Positions 9,691 to 20,900 of a stretch of DNA of 64,000 nt are shown piece by piece; positions within the stretch are counted from its first letter, which is position 1, and each line of letters begins with the position of its first letter. Source of the DNA: Odontocerum albicorne (taxonomy: Eukaryota > Arthropoda > Insecta > Trichoptera > Odontoceridae). Location: positions 33,365,540 through 33,429,539 of the forward strand of contig OX463839.1 in assembly GCA_949825065.1 (NCBI GenBank), in the 5' to 3' direction. Under the pieces are notes generated by a model. It was not told the DNA's origin, made no database searches, and saw only the letters and a list, made by a program, of their open reading frames with translations. The position numbers were made by a program, and so were the translations under genes.

Positions 9691-11235
9691 ATAGTATGTA
9701 CTCGTATAACTTACGTGTAATTAATTTAACTCAAAAAAAAAAAAAAAATTGTGGTGCTTAAAAGTAATCCCAAATGTTTAAAAAATATCAATAATTCAAT
9801 ACAAAATAGTTTCACAAAACAATGTTTTCAAACGCGAAAAACTTTTAAATGTGTTTAAACGTTGCTTTATTACGCGCTCGACCACCAACTACTATACCAT
9901 ATAATCAATCAATTAAATATAAATTATAAAATTGTCTTTCATTTAAAAGTTATTCAACATTAACATCGGCCTGGAACATAAAACGCACCCTGTATATGCG
10001 AGTTTCTATATCCTAGACATACAGTAGGCCAGTAGTTGATAACTCGTGAATTAATTATTGGCGACATTTTATTTTATTCGCTGAGTAATATAAAGTTTGA
10101 AATTTTTGACATGTTTACCCAAAAGAATGTGCAATGAATATTTATTATAAATATTCTACATTACCAGAGTTTTGACCTCATTGCAGTTAACCTGTTATCT
10201 AATTTCGTATTATCTTCCTCAAGCATTCGACGACTTTTGACGTTGCGTATGATAATCGACCATCTTTATTGTTAGAAAAATATCGTGGTTTGTAAGAATT
10301 GAGATGGGAGGTAGTCATTAGTGTTTGAAGGTATACGTCATTGAGAAGCTAAAATCGCTACACAACAATAGCTCAGCTGTGATGCGGTTCCATGACGTAA
10401 CATCCAAAAGTTCTCTTGTCAAAAAGGTGCAAGGCAGGGATATATTTGGCTCCAATCTTAACGTCTGCGGAGTGTCTCAAAAACACCATTTGACCGTTGA
10501 AATAAAAAAAAAATAAAAGAAAATCCGAAGAACCCCCGGGAAAGAGGAAGGCTTCTCTGTAGAAAAATATCAAATATTCGTTAAGTGGATGATAGTATTT
10601 TCGATGTTGTGCTGGAAGTCGAAATAAGTATTTTCTGATTGTGTTAGATGAAATTTTGGAGCTGGGACTCATATATTGAGGGGATACTGCTCTACATCTA
10701 TGCGGTGCATGATATATTTCTTTGGGTATATGGCTAGGAGACAACCGGGCAGTCTGAAAGACGTGGTGGGCGCAGTTGAGGTTACTAGTTCGTATGGCTA
10801 AACATCCACTAAATGAAGTATTCTTATGAAGGGTCCTGACATCGAGTCTTGGCAGTATTCGAAGGGAGCTTGTTATCAGTTAAAATAAAAGTGTTATCTC
10901 ATCAAGATTATCACCCTCGGGCATGTGATCAAAGGCTGTCAAAGTTATTATATACGAGTAGCTTAAATGTGTCAAAAGTTGGTGGTTAACATTCTGACGA
11001 TTAAGATATACAAAATTTTGACAGTTGGTGATATTGAGCCTTAATAAAGTGTTTTTGCGCTTAGTCTTGTGGAGATAAAAGTTTTTTTCTTCATAATTAT
11101 TCTTATTAGAACTTAACTTGTTGACTTTGTGGTTGTTCTATTGACTTTACTGTTTAGTCATCGGAGGAATTTGTCGTAAATACTGTGGGGGTTTGGATTA
11201 TCTGGAAAGTTTGGTCAAGTTTAAGAGGAAATTCA
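9691..11235. other. Spacer with no recognised feature
   Basis: It contains a poly(A) run at about 9734-9749 and two TACTCGTA-type octamers (9699 and 10953). Short open frames near 10325-10744 on both strands overlap and show no family resemblance, so I do not call them. Confidence 0.5.
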
Positions 11236-11410
11236 AAAGCAAAATTGAACCATATGCTCGTGGACAGTGGTCTTCGATATGCTCAATATCTCAGCAATCT
11301 CTCGTGTCGTCAAACTCTTGATTGTCAGCAGTGGTAGTCGGCCTTCCAGAGCGGACACCATCTTCGAGTGTTGTGTCACCGTTACGGACTTTTTAAACGA
11401 CATTTGGTAC
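11236..11410 (-). pseudogene. Mariner-like transposase fragment (helix-turn-helix part)
   Basis: The minus strand reads LTTREIAEILSISKTTVHEH followed by MVQF, preceded by SKMVSALEGR. This matches the second helix-turn-helix of mariner transposases (TTREIAE.L.IS..TVH.HL). No catalytic part or terminal repeats are visible. The fragment is short, so the assignment rests on this motif alone. Confidence 0.6.
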
Positions 11411-11705
11411 ACGCAATCGCTTACTACATCGTCGCTATACATTGTAAGTATATTTTTTTGGTTTGTCTCGCATTTTTTCCCTATGCAATAAACATCAAAC
11501 ACCGAAAAAACCAACTACTTTGTTCCATCTTCAAAATGACGCCAAAAACCCGCTCAAGTAATTTAAGAAAACAATGAACGAAAAATGACGCTAAACTACA
11601 AGTGGAATAAAGTTAGCCAAGAAAACTACTTTCTGAATGACATTAAGACTTGGGCAATATTTATTGTTAAAAATGTTGATTTTTCCCATACATTTTTTGA
11701 TACGT

Positions 11706-12035
11706 CCGTTACCTGGTTTATAAGATGTTTGACTTTCACCCGGAGGTTTCGGGTTCGATTCTCGGTGGTATCAAAAAAAATAATGGGTTTTAGTCTGAAC
11801 AAAAAAAGTTCGTTTATCAACAATGCTCATATACGTTCGACATTTGCGACTTCTTCACGTGCGGGATAATATTCATAATACATGAGATGATAAACTGTAA
11901 GTTGCGTGCATATTCCAGTGGTTCTAAACTCGAAAGTTCGATTAACGGGGTCAAAGATAATGTTATCTTTCAGCTACGTTCTTCAACACGTCCGAATCAC
12001 TAATTCGGATATTTTGAAGGGTTACTATACGAATA
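11706..12035 (+). repeat. SINE-B copy, most complete in the window
   Basis: The head runs CCTGGTTTATAAGATGTTTG (A-box-like), then GGTTTCGGGTTCGATTCTCG (a good B box). The body includes AAAAGTTCGTTTATCAACAA, then CCAGTGGTTCTAAACTCGAA and GATAATGTTATCTTTCAGC. It ends with GAATCACTAATTCGGATATT then TTGAAGGGTTACTATAC. The total is about 330 bp. Confidence 0.75.
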
Positions 12036-12639
12036 AATTAATACTAAAACATTTTGTATTATTGTAGCATTTTTTGCGCTCATAATTCTACAATATTTGT
12101 ATTTATTTGTTGTATGTGAAATTGTTTTGAAAATGAATTGTCCCATGTAATATGTACTTTGCATTGTTTTAAATTGATTTGATTCTTGCGTCAACGACAT
12201 CAAGTAGACAGATGTCGAATAAACGATTCCAGCTTTACAAATATTGTAATTTAACACAAATTAGTTCCGAGGGAACATCTTGTATTGGTAATATTATTTT
12301 ATATATTTATTATTTGGTTCACCGAATCAATAAAATTGATTGCCAGAATCGATCAATTGCGTTTTCTTCTCTATTTTTGATCCGAATTATAACGCATGGA
12401 AATGTTTATACTCCCTACATTTTGATCAACTATCTGGTCTTGCGCATGAGATATGTTCTGTGTAATAAAAGTGATTGAAAATAACTAAAAAATCTGAATC
12501 TTTTATTAATAGTATATTTTAATAAAAATGATTATCAAACGAATCAATCATTTCAGTTTTCAAATGACTTAAGGGATTAAAATTGTATACACATAAACAT
12601 AATAAAAATAACTTTCTTTTGAGGTTGTTAATCATCATT
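12036..12639. other. Spacer with no recognised feature
   Basis: AT-rich; overlapping short open frames on both strands are consistent with chance. Confidence 0.5.
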
Positions 12640-13075
12640 ACTATCACGCCATGTCATTTTTGAGGTAGGTAGATACTGCAGATATTCACTTAATTCTATC
12701 CTGGTACATTTTTCGCTTCTGCTACGTCCATATACCTCGTTACGCATACTCTCCTTAAGGTTTTATACTCTTCCCTCTTTCAGGATTTGATTATTTTCAT
12801 CGTGCCTCATTTTTCTTAGATCTTCCCAAACTTCCCATACTTTCTATACTACTTAAATATACCATATAGATTATTTTTGTGAATTTTTCATCGTTTATTT
12901 TTTCTGCATGGCCGAATCATCTCAATGCTCCTTTCTTTCTCTTACGCTTTGTATATTCATTTCAATCCGCATTCTTTCCTAATTTTGTATTTCGTCATAC
13001 ATTCTTTTACCACACATTCTACGCAACCCTCTGATTTTTATCGCATTTTTGTTACGTTCATCAATTTTTGCTACG
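12640..13075 (-). pseudogene. LINE-beta reverse transcriptase C-terminal remnant
   Basis: With frameshifts, the minus strand gives LRRMCGKRMYDEIQN, then RERKEH and DDSAMQKK (a decayed LRWFGHVERM block), then a KIIYMVYLSSIESMGS-like stretch. The order matches the C-terminal region of the LINE-beta copies at 30886 and 59715. Heavily decayed. Confidence 0.6.
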
Positions 13076-14059
13076 TCAAAGTGTCACTAAAAAATAAAAT
13101 GAAGCAATTTAATTCCTTGTATATTTATATTTTTATAGCTATTTAAATTTTTAGAAAATTTTAAAAGCATTCTCCTTTTAAGTCGGTTTAAATGAGACGG
13201 TTTGCACTTTATACGACGGCATATCATATTTATTTGGCTACAAGGAAATATAAAGGTCGAGACTAAAAAAATAAACGAGTCTCGAGAACAATGAGAATAT
13301 ACTATAAAATATTGCATGTGCAGTTATGTGATACATTTCTAGAGAAGCATGTAACATCTGTGATATGTCGGATGCGTATTTGACATTATTACACAAAGGA
13401 ACATTTGGCCAAGTTCAACGTTTTAATTTCTAGCTTATGCGAATGTGGCCTCAGCTAGGAAACGTTAGATAGTCAAAGAATAGCCACTGAATGATGTGTA
13501 TTCGACCTTTTATGCACATCTATTTTTGACGCATAATACTGTGCCAACACTCTGTGATGCTTATTACAAACTTGTCTCCGTCTGTTAACACAGATATAAG
13601 AATGTTTATATTTTTTATGCATTAAATATATAAAATTTGTATTCTTATTTGATAAACGTGACATTATTCTAAATTTTGATAGCTTGAACTTCTTGTGATT
13701 GCGCTTTTAGAACATATTCAGCATTCTCAATGAATGTAATCAATTTATCATTACTCACTGTCTGGGAAGCCCCAAATTTGGGTGAATAGTTATAAAAAAG
13801 CCGGGTGAGTTTCGAGGATTCAGTTTGCGGTTTACACGACGATATGACAACATTTTTAATAACCTATAAATAAATATGAAAGCGTTGTTGTATGTAATTG
13901 TAATTTTTAACATATTCGGAGAGTGTATGTAGATTAGTGAAGGTAGTGTGAGCGGGGAATGAAAGTATATAAAAGTAAATACGATAAATGAATGAGTGAT
14001 GGAAATATTAGATTTATTTGTGCCACTAAAACATATACTCGTGCCGGAGAGTATAAAAA
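13076..14059. other. Spacer, mostly unassigned
   Basis: AT-rich with no exon signal. The last 150 bases may be further upstream decay of the LINE-beta copy that becomes recognisable at about 14060. Confidence 0.45.
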
Positions 14060-14425
14060 TCTGACAAAATGAAAGTTCATAACAGTATTTTAGTACCAAT
14101 TTGATGTATGGGAGTGAAACATGGACATGGAAAAAGACTGAAAAGAGGCTTATACATGCTGTGGAAATGCGTGCACTTAGAAGAATACATGAAGACTAAT
14201 AAAACAAATATACAGTGCAAATGTGAGTGAAAAGTGTGGTGGAAGAATACCAAAAAAATATGGTTGAATTAAGTTAATGATGTTTTGAAAGAAGGAAATG
14301 TAAGAAGTAAGAGAAATCGTAGGAGCTGTATGAGAAGGTATATGGATTTGGAAGTGATGACATAGAACAGTCTGGCGCTCTGTCCTCTATGCCTACCCCA
14401 GCAGGGAAACTGCGTGATGGTATTT
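14060..14425 (+). pseudogene. LINE-beta reverse transcriptase C-terminus and 3' tail
   Basis: After one frameshift near 14100 the plus strand reads LMYGSETWTWKKTEKRLIH, then AVEMRALRRIHED, the conserved block after the fingers/palm of RTE-like reverse transcriptases. Stops follow. The copy ends in the family tail GCTCTGTCCTCTATGCCTAC, then GGGAAACTGCGTGATGG near 14420. Confidence 0.75.
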
Positions 14426-14894
14426 ATGTATATAGATTTTTTCACGACCCAGATTTACTCAAATATATTTTTAAGGAAGAAAGTAAACACCGACCTCATT
14501 AAATTAATTTATTATCATCAGTATTATTTGTTTACTTAAAATTGATAGGTTGTTTTATCGTCATATTGCGTTTTAATTAAATTATACGAAACATAAAATA
14601 AGCAATGCAATTATAATATTGGTAGGAGTTGAAATATGCCACACAGATACGAGTAATGCGTGATAGCAGAAATGAGGATGATGAAATATCATAGTTTTGT
14701 ATGAGACTCGAGAGAAATAATTAAAAACTAAACTAATTCTTAAAAATACATTTTATAAATACTTTCCTTTCAATGTATAATATAATATAAAGAATGTATA
14801 AAAATATGTCTTCCTATTTTTGTATTTCTACATAAATAAATAGAATATATGCTTAATCATTCTTAAATATTCTCATTTATGCAGTCAAGATTTC
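14426..14894. other. Spacer downstream of gene 1
   Basis: AT-rich, no recognised feature apart from an octamer TACGAGTA at 14648. Confidence 0.5.
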
Positions 14895-14900
14895 TTTAAT
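14895..14900 (-). terminator. Possible polyadenylation signal of gene 1 (ATTAAA)
   Basis: ATTAAA on the minus strand lies 15 bases beyond the stop codon of gene 1. No AATAAA is nearby on that strand, so this common variant is the best candidate, but the spacing is short and such hexamers are frequent in AT-rich DNA. Confidence 0.35.
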
Positions 14901-14915
14901 GTTCTTCGATCTCCT

Positions 14916-17900
14916 TTAATTCTTATTTTGTATCTTGGACCCAAATTCTGCGGGTTCTGTTTCAATTTCTGATGGAGAGTCGTCTATCTTAGATATTTCA
15001 TTCGGTTGTTCTTGGTTCGTTTCAACTGTTAGAATATCTGATTTTAATTTTTCTACGCTTTCTTTCAAAACTTGTTCATCGTGTTTTTCGAATTCATCTT
15101 TCTTCTCTAATACTGATACATCACTAACATCGTCTTGGACCGATGCGGATTTTGCTTTTGATACAGTATCGTTTTCTTCTGGATCGTTCGATCTTAAAGC
15201 TTTGATATTATTTCTGCTAGCACTACGGCCTGATGGTATGGCGTGGAAGGCCTCTGCTAAGTCCAAATTGATATCTTCAAGTGGGGTATCACCATTCCTA
15301 ATATAGACCGGAACGTACCCAGGAATGTGCGGAAGAAGCTGTCGGCTGCTTGCTGGATATGCATCTGGAATAAGAAATTAAAATTTATAAGTGTTTGTTT
15401 TACAATTAATTGAGTGTGACCTAAAAACAGACATCTTGTGATCGAAATCGGAATAGAATTAGACGTGACGTGGGCCGCACTGCATATGATATGCACAAAT
15501 GGGACCTAGTAGAGTCGCTTTTCTGTAAGTGCGGAGAGATCTAGACCTTGAACCATATTGTATACAAGTGCCTACTGTATGCGGTTTCTGGAGACATGGA
15601 GGGGCTACACACCCGTACACCGAACGATTTGATCAGGCTAGAGAAGACACATTGTAAGCTAGGGTCAAACGCAGAAGAAGAGTTCTAAAGTTAGAAGTTG
15701 ACTTTACAATACGAATTTTAGAATGATATCTTACATCATTTTTAATAAGGTGCACCCAACCCCGTACGACGTATAAGCTCAAAGCAATATTTTTTTCCAC
15801 TGATCTATATACACGTATATCTTATACTACACTGCAATTGTTATATATTAACAAAACTTATGAAAAATTATACAAGAAAATATTATATATGTTGTTTACT
15901 CGTATTTTAACATTCATGAACTAACTCAGCTTGTCAGGCTACACGTTCCTTGTAGGGTCCATCAGGCCAAATATTTTATTCTACAATGATGAAATTATAA
16001 CAAATCATTTCTTCACTGCTTACCAGGGTGGGCAGTCAGTATGACCATTATGTGGACTTTCATACTTCTTTGGTTTCTTGTAAGGGAAAAGTTAAGGAGG
16101 CGTTCTTGCCGGAATAAATTATACATAACATACGTGTATGTTACATATACGAGTTAGATTTTTTGCTGTTAGGCTCGTCTTATTCAGGGTTTGCCTTTTT
16201 CAATTGTGTAACGATGCATTTTTAATTGTTATATTGTATTTTTTTGCATCAGAAAGTTATTTGACCGTTAAAATAAATAGAGATTTAGGTTGACATATTT
16301 TAAAACAGATCGATTATTAAATTGTATCGTCATTCATGTCCTTTTATCAAAATTTGATTATATTTTTTGGATCATACCACGATGGAAATCTAGAACGCTT
16401 TGCTCTTAATCTCCACGAAAATTTTGCACAATTAAATATCACAATCATTTAAAAATTAGAAAAATTTAAAAATATACCAAGAATCAAATTGTACAGCACT
16501 GGTACAAATACTGTAAAATGGTTGGATGGCTGCCGCTTAGTACTCGTAGATTTCGGTTTACTTCTTGCGTTTTCGGTGAAAAGTAGCAGGGTGAAGAGAT
16601 TTCTCTTTAACAGGTAGAAGTTTGTCGTAAATAAAACATAGTAGAAGTTCCAGAAACTGAGAATGTATTTTGCTCATTTTTCGTTCTTTATGTGTAGCCT
16701 ATCTCTCATCGTAAACCCCTTTATTCGCCCGTGTGCCGTCGCGGCTTACTAGATACTTGCTAGATACCATGTATACAGCGCGCTTTCTGCGTGCATGGGC
16801 TGTTCGATGATTTATAGTGAATATTGCGAAGGCCACGCAGAAGAAACATTTCATTACAATAGGTACAATGATTACATTTTTTTCTCTACAATATTTACAC
16901 AGCAATTACAAATAAAATCATATATATTTAGGTGACGAATACGTCCAATACACAAAGAATAGTGGATAATTTGATTGCTTATATTGAAAATATTCTGATA
17001 GAAAACATCATATCAAATTATTTGTGTTAAAAAACCTTAAGGGTGATTCATAAAGCAATTAAGTTAATGTGGCTTGAAAATTAGGTTCTAAAAAACGGAC
17101 TTATACAGGCACTTATAAAGAACAGGCATTCATAAAGAAGGCATTGTCAACGTTTTGGTTAACATGCTACGTTTTCAAAATAAATCGTTGGATCATATTC
17201 TAAATCGATTCGTTATGAAAAAGGCCTTTGAGACAATACATCGAAAATATTTATTTTCTTTAATTATCCTCTCTAATTTTAATTATTGTATAGTATTGTA
17301 TTACACTTGCGTTGTATAAAGTACAACCTCGTGGGTTTTAAAGTTGGCGGGTTGGAGTGGGAGGGAGACAAATACAGTGTCTTCTGATTTTTTTTTAAAT
17401 GAAGTTTTCTATGTATAATTTATGAAGAGGTATTACACTCGGATCGTAAACAGTACAACATGATTGGTTAGAATCATGAAGCCAACTTCAAAGATATTAA
17501 AAGGCCTTGAAACACAAAGAAATGTTTAGAACCCTGTTTTGGGTTTCATCGGGGATCTTCATGAATAATATGGTTTAAGCGGTCCTCATCGAAGTCCACT
17601 GGTCGTCCGGAACGCTCCGTGTCTTTCAGGTCGAATTTACCGTCTATGAAACGCGGTCTCGACTCGAAGAATTCGTCCAACCATGTCCGCAATTCGACGT
17701 CATTATTGAAGGAAAAACCATCGACGAGCTGTCCTTTCATTCATAGCATCTTCACTGTACACTTCGCAAATATCGCGAGCAGCTTTATTCCCTCGATTGA
17801 CCGCGAACAGAAGGAGGTGTCGAAAATGCTCACTTTCGTCTACTTGCCATTCCATTTTGAAGGCTTGTAATCAAATAAAATAATATGTGTAACGTAAAAG

Positions 17901-20900
17901 CAAACACAATATCTTATAGAGCAGAATTTTTTCTTTCGAATGACGTATAGCATTTACCATTTTGTTTTACTTTTGGTGCTCATTTTTAAATTGATAAAAA
18001 ACGAACACAACTTATGTTAACACCTAATACATGCCTCTGGGTACTTTATATTTTTCGATTTTGTGAATATAGTATTTCCAGTTAAAATATATTGTATACC
18101 ATAATTCCAAATACTCAATTTGATGAAATTTGCACTTATCAATTTGTGCTGAAAATCCGACTAAATATTAGTACTCGCATGTAAGGTGAAGGTTTTACAA
18201 CTCTCGCTTAATATGATGAATGTGTTCATTTCAATTTTTTATGTTTTAATACACGAGTACGTTCAAATTGAAAAAAAATGCCATTAAATGTGAGTCGATT
18301 AACATGTATCATGCGCTTTTTACTACAGAATTTTTTACTTGATTTAACCAGTTCATAAAAAACGATAATGAATCATCGAAATTTTACCATGATTTTAGTT
18401 TGACTAAAAATGGTAAGATCTTTTATTGCCAAGTCATTCTAAACCATGAACTGAGTTCGTAATTGTTATGCTAAATCTCGGATCTTAATTCATAAAATAA
18501 ATTATTGTTTTTGAATCAATACGAATTTTTAATAGAAAATATTTACCTTTTGATAAAATACCTTTTGCTTACAAAGTTATTTAAAAAAATGATGTTAAAT
18601 TATTTAACCCTTGGGCGGGCGCATCTAATCTGTGAGATGAGTTACCTAGTTTTTTGTGCCAATGGGCGAGGTTTACCGACAAAGAGGTAAGGCTTATAGT
18701 AGCTTCCTGTCTCTCAACCCTTCACACAAGGGTATCTTTGTTATTTCTCCAGTGCACCGTTGGTCTCCGTGACGGGCGTTTTGATCTGCTGGATGAGTTG
18801 CGCCCGATTACGCAAGTATTTTTTATTTCCGAAATTTCAATTTTTTTCTCAATATTTCTTTTTATATACCTGCAATAGTACGTATATCTATGTTGTAGCC
18901 CCTAATTCAATGATATTGATCGTTATTTACAATATGAATACAAACATGCACACATGGTGTGTGAAAATTGTTATAAGAATGTTTTCGAAAATGTTCATCA
19001 TGAGCCTGATCAGGAATAACTTTCTAATCATATATTGATTACTCTCTTTTGTTTTTGTGAAGACGTTTTATGATCACAAGTGAATTTGAATTTTACATTC
19101 TAAACTGTTTGAAAAAGTGTTAGCATAGTGTTCTCTAATGTTGAGTTATTGCTTTTATTTTCGTCACATGAACACCTACCTTATGAAGATGTGACAGTTA
19201 ATTCCACATACTTTTTATTGTGCTAACTCTTTTTTACAAACCTATTGTGGGTATTAAATGACTGAAAAAATTGTTATGTTACTGAATTGCATTAGTTGTG
19301 TTTATAAGCTGCCAACAAAAGACTGAGAATGTTGTGAACTAGTTATTTTCTATTTTAAGAAAAACAATAAGAGAAGTTTTAAAATTTTGTTATTGAAAAG
19401 TGCAAAGAAATGTATAAATGTTATATAATCATGTTTGAGTGAAAAGTTCAGTTTGATAAGGTTTCCCTTAAGCGTAAGCAGAAATTTGATTTTTAATCTC
19501 ACAGATGAGTTGCGCCCGAACGTGTTAGGATTTGTATTGCACCCGACGGAGGGTTCAAATTTTAAGAGCAATATTTTTATAAATAATTTATCAAAGGTTT
19601 TGGTTTTAACTTAATTTCTCCAATATAATTTAGATGTTTAATTCTTTTTTACGTTTTTACATTAAAGCTATTTCTTCCAATCAACCAGCTTTTGTTTCAT
19701 TATTGTTATCGAAATCTATGACCGTGTTTTAAACTTGATTTCTGAAAACAATATTTAGGGAAAAGTAACAAAAATTAAAATAAAATAATAATTTCAAGGA
19801 AAATAGGATTAAGCATGGGAATTGTACGGGAGTTGAGAACAAGGAATATTTTAAGATAAATAATGCTTCTTAAGTTTTTCCTAACTATCGGTAAAGATGA
19901 AATGCATTTACTCGTACCTTAAAATGTGGATTTTTACAAAAAAAATATACATATTTTCTAGTTATGTGACGTTTAAAGATTTTTATTTCTGAAAATAATA
20001 CTTGATATACGACATCGAAGATTTTCAAAAACATTTTAAACTTCAATAACTTGAGAGAACACGCACAAAACTTGAATTCAACAGGTTTAGTGGTTAGCAA
20101 TGGAAGGTTTTAAAGAAATTAAGACAATTTTGCATTTATTAATACTAATTGTATTCATTGTGAAAAACCAAAAGTCAAGTTATTTTCATTTAAATAATAT
20201 CATTTGGCAGATAGGAATCGGGCAAAAAATACACTATAGTAAATTTTATGTACAATTCTGAAATATTTGAAGAATTAACCCATTACGACGAAAAAACTAC
20301 TTCTCAGCTTCTCGTCTACTCCGTAGAAACTAACTGTGTTAATCTTAATTTGACGTAGATTACTCGTATAAATGTTTTACAGAGTCTTATCTTTTTATGT
20401 TATCTTAAAAGCTAGAAACGATATGAAAATATTGAAATCAACTCGCCATGTATTAAAACTAGTCATCTTTGAAAATCATGCGTGTGAATTGTGTCTGCTA
20501 GACACGATTAAAAAATGGCATGCAATCGTCCAAAAATATGTTAATTATTGTAAAGCATGCACTTCTATTCATTCATTTATTTAATCTACGGTCGATTTAG
20601 TTTAAAAAAAATAGATATGACTGAAGTCATAGGTATCCTTATGCCATCGAACACTAGGCGGAAAAAGTGCCTGTGTCGTTCGAGGAGAGTAGCACAGCGC
20701 GGGGGGTTCAAACCGAACGACCTTCCGCATGGTCCAGTGCGTTACCGTACGACCATGCACCGCAATTCAAAATAATATTTTAGATTTTCGGCAATCGGTC
20801 AATGAAATTGGAGCTGTCAACCACATAATCATAAGATCAGTTTTTTTTTCATTTTATAATATAGTAGTCATAAAAAAATCCTTTACATACATTTTTCATA

